Source of the DNA: Parabacteroides sp.
GTDB taxonomy: Bacteria > Bacteroidota > Bacteroidia > Bacteroidales > Tannerellaceae
Length of the DNA stretch: 37,606 nt
Direction of reading: 5' to 3'
Assembly: GCA_028707405.1 (NCBI GenBank)
Contig: JAQWBH010000011.1
Coordinates: 1-37,606, forward strand
Shown: in pieces, positions 33,825-37,606 of the stretch
Layout: each line of letters begins with the position of its first letter
Numbering within the stretch: position 1 is the stretch's first letter
Notes under the pieces: model-generated
Databases searched by the model: none
Told to the model about the DNA's origin: nothing
Seen by the model: the letters and a program-made list of their open reading frames with translations, nothing else
Made by a program: the position numbers and the translations under genes

Positions 33825-36800
33825 ATGATGAAAAAGTTAACTTGTATCTTGCTATTTCTCTTTGTGGGGATTAGTATGGTGATGGCTCAGAACACGAAAG
33901 TGTCTGGTACAGTTACTTCTGCCGATGATGGCTTGCCTGTTATCGGAGCTTCTGTCGTAGTAAAAGGTACTACACTCGGAACAGTAACAGATATGGACGG
34001 GAAGTATTCCATAGAGGTTCCGTCTAATGCTAAGCTGCTGAAGATTTCTTACGTCGGAATGAAGTCGCAGGAAGTGTCAGCAAAAACGGGTTTGAAAATA
34101 GTTCTCGAATCAGATTCGGAGAACTTGGATGAAGTTGTTGTAACCGCAATGGGTATAAAAAGGTCTGAGAAGGCGATCGGATATTCAGCAACTTCAGTAG
34201 GAGGTGAAACAATTTCTGACAAACGTACTACGGATGTGATGTCCGGTTTGGCTGGTAAAGTTGCAGGTGTGCAGATTTCTACTACTTCTTCTGACCCGGG
34301 TGCTTCAAACTCAGTCGTTATTCGTGGTGTGAGTTCTTTGTCCGGTTCCAACCAGCCGTTGTATATTGTCGATGGTGTTCCATTGAATAATACGGCAACA
34401 TTTTCGGACGATGGTTTAAATAAAGGCTATGATTTCGGTAGCGGTTCGAATGCCGTCAATCCGGATGATGTTGAAAACATGACTATCTTGAAGGGTGCTG
34501 CCGCTACGGCATTATATGGTAGCCGTGCTGCCAGTGGTGTAATTATGATTACAACCAAGAGTGGAAAATTGCAGAAAAAAGGCTTGGGTGTTGAATATAA
34601 TGGCGGTCTCCAGTGGGAAACTTTGTTGCGTATTCCTGAATTGCAAAATGAATTTGGTATGGGTTGGTACGGCGACAAGACGATGATTGAAAATGGGTCC
34701 TGGGGTCCTCGTATGGATGGTTCAATGCAACTTTGGGGAAATGTATATGACAATTCTCAGAAATTGAAACCTTTTTCACCGATGGAAAATAATATAAAGG
34801 ACTTTTTTGATACAGGTGTCCGTTATAATAATAGTGTTTCATTTAATGGTGCTACAGATAAGAGTACTTATTTTGTATCGTTCTCACAAGTTAGTGATGA
34901 TGGTATGATTCCGACTAATGCAGATAGTTATAATAAGTATACTTTCTCAACAAGAGGCAGTCACAAAGTTGGTCATCTGACATTTTCAAGTTCTGTCAAC
35001 TATGCTTATCAGAAGAATAAATTTGTAAGCACCGGTCAGGGTAAGACTACCATGTATAATTCAATTATGCAGACTCCTCGCGATATAAGTATTATTGGAT
35101 TAAAAGATTTGGATGATCCGTTTAATAGTCCGGGTTACTATTATACTCCTTATGGTGTAACGAATCCATATTATGTACTGAATAACTTCCAGAATCAATA
35201 CGAATCAGAACGTTTTTATGGAAAATTCCAGATGGATTATGATTTCCTGAAATATTTCAAGTTTACTTATCGTTTTGGTTTGGATACTTCAACAGGTCAC
35301 CACAATACGGGTGATCCAAACTTGAGTGCCATGTATGCAGGGACACCGGACTGGTCTGATGCTTTAAAGAGTCTTACGGGTTCAGTTACGCAGCGGACGG
35401 AACGCCGCCGTGAAATCAATCAGGATATTCTTTTGAATTTTGAGATGCCGGTTAGTGATTTTAATATTAATGCTTTAGTGGGTTTCAATGGTAATGAACG
35501 TCAGGAAAGTTATTTGGATTCGCAGGTGAATAACTTAACTATTCCAACATGGTTCGATTTAAAAAATTCGGCTGACAAACCTGTTGTTGAGCAACATAAA
35601 CAACTGCGTCGTTTAATGGGTGCTCTTGGTCAGTTTGAAGCCTCTTGGAAGAACATGGCATACTTGACTGTTACAGCCCGTAACGACTGGTCGTCCACAT
35701 TACCTAAAGGAAATCGTTCATTCTTTTATCCGGGTTTCACGGGAAGCTTTATTTTTACAGAAATTCTTAATGATAATTTGAAAGAGATTATTTCTTTTGG
35801 CAAAGTTCGTGCAGCTTGGGGTAAGACAGGTAATGACGCCAGACCATATATGGTTAGTTCTGTATATGCACAAGGCGTTGCCAATTCCAGCGGCTGGTAT
35901 GACAGCCAGTTTCCATTTACCAGAGTCGGCGTTAATGCTTTCAGTGTTGGAAATATAATTGGCAGTAACACATTAAGTCCGGAGATGACAACTGAAATTG
36001 AATTCGGTTTAAATATGGCATTTTTAAAGAATCGTATTTCAGTTGATGCTTCTTTCTACAACCGTAATTCAGATAAGCAGATATTCTCTCTGAATATGGA
36101 TCCGGCTTCAGGTTATACGGCTCAGAATATGAACTTGGGTAAGATTCGTAATAAAGGTATTGAGTTATTAATAAACGTTACTCCTGTAAAGTATAAAGAC
36201 TTTAGCTGGGATGTCAGCTGGAACTTTACGAAGAACTGGAGTAAGGTTATCAGCCTGCCTGAAGAATTGGGTGGTATTACTTCAATCTATGGTTTTTCAG
36301 GAGGTACACAGATGTATGCAATGGTAGGTCAACCAGTCGGCGTTTTTAAGGCAATTGTTCCTGAATACGATCCGGAAGGCCACATTGTTGTCAACTCCAG
36401 TACAGGATTGCCGGTCGAGGCAGCCGAACAGATTGTAGGAAGTATGAATTATAAATATCAAATGGGTTTCTCTACTACCTTTAAATATAAAGGTGTTAGT
36501 CTATCGGCCGATTTAGATATTCGTCATGGTGGCAAAATGTTCTCTCGTACAAAGGATATTGAGTTCTTCACCGGTAATGCAATTCAAACCGCCTATAACG
36601 ACCGTAATCCGTTTATCGTCCCTAATTCTGTAAATAAGGTTACAACAGGTAGTAGTGTTTCATATGTAGAGAATACAACTGCTCTCGATGCAACCAATAT
36701 CTTCAAGTATTGGGATGCCGGTGGTTCTGATTTGGCCAGTGCCTATTTGATTGATAAGTCGTATGTGAAATTGCGTTCTGTAATTTTAGGATGGGATGTA

Positions 36801-37007
36801 CCTTCCAAGTGGTTGGCTAAGACGCCATTCCAAGGTTTGAAAGTGTCTGCTTTCGGAAGTAACCTCTTTGTTTGGACTCCAAAATCTAATACATATGTGG
36901 ATCCGGAATTAACATCTTTTGGTAATGATTTGGAGGGTAACTTTGGTGAATATTCCGCAAACCCGAGTTCTCGTAAGTTTGGCTTCAACTTGATGGTTAA
37001 ATTTTAA
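33825..37007 (+). CDS. SusC/RagA-family TonB-dependent outer-membrane transporter
   Basis: The 1060-residue outer-membrane transporter imports a SusD-captured ligand, using TonB energy. The start is taken at the ATG at 33825 (MMKKLTC...); an in-frame ATG at 33816 is also possible. A signal peptide ends at MVMA|Q. A carboxypeptidase-regulatory-like domain spans ~23-95 ([20 protein letters not shown]), followed by the SusC hallmark [10 protein letters not shown] (101-110). The plug contains [12 protein letters not shown] and [19 protein letters not shown]. The barrel ends FGFNLMVKF. susD follows after 14 bases. The ligand cannot be read from the sequence, and no glycosidase is visible. Confidence 0.96.
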   Translation: MMKKLTCILLFLFVGISMVMAQNTKVSGTVTSADDGLPVIGASVVVKGTTLGTVTDMDGKYSIEVPSNAKLLKISYVGMKSQEVSAKTGLKIVLESDSENLDEVVVTAMGIKRSEKAIGYSATSVGGETISDKRTTDVMSGLAGKVAGVQISTTSSDPGASNSVVIRGVSSLSGSNQPLYIVDGVPLNNTATFSDDGLNKGYDFGSGSNAVNPDDVENMTILKGAAATALYGSRAASGVIMITTKSGKLQKKGLGVEYNGGLQWETLLRIPELQNEFGMGWYGDKTMIENGSWGPRMDGSMQLWGNVYDNSQKLKPFSPMENNIKDFFDTGVRYNNSVSFNGATDKSTYFVSFSQVSDDGMIPTNADSYNKYTFSTRGSHKVGHLTFSSSVNYAYQKNKFVSTGQGKTTMYNSIMQTPRDISIIGLKDLDDPFNSPGYYYTPYGVTNPYYVLNNFQNQYESERFYGKFQMDYDFLKYFKFTYRFGLDTSTGHHNTGDPNLSAMYAGTPDWSDALKSLTGSVTQRTERRREINQDILLNFEMPVSDFNINALVGFNGNERQESYLDSQVNNLTIPTWFDLKNSADKPVVEQHKQLRRLMGALGQFEASWKNMAYLTVTARNDWSSTLPKGNRSFFYPGFTGSFIFTEILNDNLKEIISFGKVRAAWGKTGNDARPYMVSSVYAQGVANSSGWYDSQFPFTRVGVNAFSVGNIIGSNTLSPEMTTEIEFGLNMAFLKNRISVDASFYNRNSDKQIFSLNMDPASGYTAQNMNLGKIRNKGIELLINVTPVKYKDFSWDVSWNFTKNWSKVISLPEELGGITSIYGFSGGTQMYAMVGQPVGVFKAIVPEYDPEGHIVVNSSTGLPVEAAEQIVGSMNYKYQMGFSTTFKYKGVSLSADLDIRHGGKMFSRTKDIEFFTGNAIQTAYNDRNPFIVPNSVNKVTTGSSVSYVENTTALDATNIFKYWDAGGSDLASAYLIDKSYVKLRSVILGWDVPSKWLAKTPFQGLKVSAFGSNLFVWTPKSNTYVDPELTSFGNDLEGNFGEYSANPSSRKFGFNLMVKF

Positions 37008-37021
37008 TAGAAAGAATTGAT

Positions 37022-37606
37022 ATGAAAAATATATTATTATATGCTTCGTTAGGGGCCTTGTTGTTGACCGGCTGTAATCTGGATATTAATACGAATCCGG
37101 ATTATCCCAATAATTCTGCGGTTTCTGCAGATTTGATATTCCCTGCTATTGAAAATTCGATTGCTACTACAACCGGCGACCAAATGTTTAATTATGCGGG
37201 TTTCTTCTCGCAGTATTATGAACAGATGCCTGAGGCAAATCAGTATAATGATTTTTGTGAGCAGACTCTTTATGAATCTTCTCAGGTTTTGGATCGTTGT
37301 TATCGTTCAATTTATGCCGGTGCACTGGAAGATGTGAAGACTGTGCTTGAAAAAACAACGAATCCCGCAGATGTTTTTGCTGCTACAGTGCTTCGCGCTT
37401 ATGCATTACAATTGATGGTTGATAATATGAGTGACTGTCCATATACGGAAGCTTTGCAGGGAAATGCCAATTCTGCTCCAAAATGGGACGATGGTAAAAC
37501 AGTATATTTAGGAGTATTGGCTGAAATCGATGCTGCTGAAACTGCTGTGACTAAGAGTGCGGCAATGTCGGTTACTGATCCGTTGATGAATAAAAGCATG
37601 AGTCAG
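37022..37606 (+). CDS. SusD-family lipoprotein, 5' part only
   Basis: The first 195 codons run open to the window end with no stop. A lipoprotein signal ends LLLTG|C18, so the protein is lipid-anchored, probably at the surface above its SusC partner. The early sequence ([44 protein letters not shown]) and the helical repeats that follow match SusD/RagB-type proteins, probably the SusD-like group found with peptide or non-starch loci. The 14-base spacing from susC is normal. About 300 further residues are expected beyond the window. Confidence 0.93.
   Translation, partial: MKNILLYASLGALLLTGCNLDINTNPDYPNNSAVSADLIFPAIENSIATTTGDQMFNYAGFFSQYYEQMPEANQYNDFCEQTLYESSQVLDRCYRSIYAGALEDVKTVLEKTTNPADVFAATVLRAYALQLMVDNMSDCPYTEALQGNANSAPKWDDGKTVYLGVLAEIDAAETAVTKSAAMSVTDPLMNKSMSQ

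Noticed and set aside
1..37606. CRISPR arrays, insertion sequences, integrases, tRNA or rRNA genes
   Set aside because: I looked for direct-repeat/spacer patterns, transposase frames and tRNA-like sequences and found none; the array at 362-447 lacks unique 30-base spacers and Cas genes.

Overview
The window reads as chromosomal DNA of a Bacteroidales bacterium, close to Bacteroides, Parabacteroides or Porphyromonadaceae-like genera; the genus cannot be fixed from the sequence alone. The evidence is gene content (SusC/SusD pair, Bat aerotolerance operon, DUF5686 barrel protein, HU proteins of the Bacteroidetes type, carboxynorspermidine decarboxylase), AT-rich intergenic DNA, near absence of Shine-Dalgarno sequences, and repeated use of the Bacteroidetes -7 promoter element TAnnTTTG. 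Bases 1-18 match the 3' end of an Illumina sequencing adapter, so base 1 is a contig end carrying untrimmed adapter.

Layout. 19-337: 3' end of a polyprenol-phosphate mannosyltransferase-like gene. 338-492: four-copy 23-bp palindromic repeat array. 493-8945 (minus strand): PAP2 phosphatase fused to a barrel-like domain; a repeat-containing lipoprotein; an LptF/LptG-type permease; tgt; a NapH/NapG-like multi-cluster ferredoxin fusion; and a Tat-signal DUF362 protein. 9033-9824: orphan DUF2971-like gene. 9885-11186 (minus): secreted GH29 alpha-L-fucosidase. 11404-13974: DUF5686 outer-membrane protein. 13987-15240 (minus): Nramp Mn/Fe importer. 15241-15827: long intergenic region. 15828-21745: nspC, ftsY, an exported metallo-beta-lactamase-fold protein, rimO, and two HU genes, the second a membrane-anchored HU protein with a LysM-like tail. 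21914-30979: the bat operon (MoxR, DUF58, a short BatD-like protein, BatA, BatB, BatC, BatD, BatE) with a PAP2 phosphatase gene at its end. 31103-33321: a small HTH protein, a universal-stress protein and a MarC protein (minus). 33322-33824: second long intergenic region, with a strong hairpin terminator that has no visible parent gene, then a SusC leader. 33825-37606: susC and the 5' part of a lipoprotein susD, cut by the window end.

How it works together. MoxR, DUF58 and the VWA proteins BatA/BatB are expected to form an ATPase-driven inner-membrane complex with the BatC/BatE TPR proteins and the periplasmic BatD. The DUF362 and NapHG-like genes overlap by one base and look like a two-protein redox module. 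The ftsY to HU stretch is tightly packed with overlapping stops and starts, so it is probably one transcript. SusC/SusD begins a polysaccharide- or nutrient-uptake locus whose substrate genes lie beyond the window.

Most genes are ordinary core genes. The points most worth following are the hairpin terminator and possible small RNA at 33412-33576, the membrane-tethered HU protein, the NapH-NapG fusion with an internal twin-arginine segment, the Tgt lacking its zinc cysteines, and the 23-bp palindrome array.
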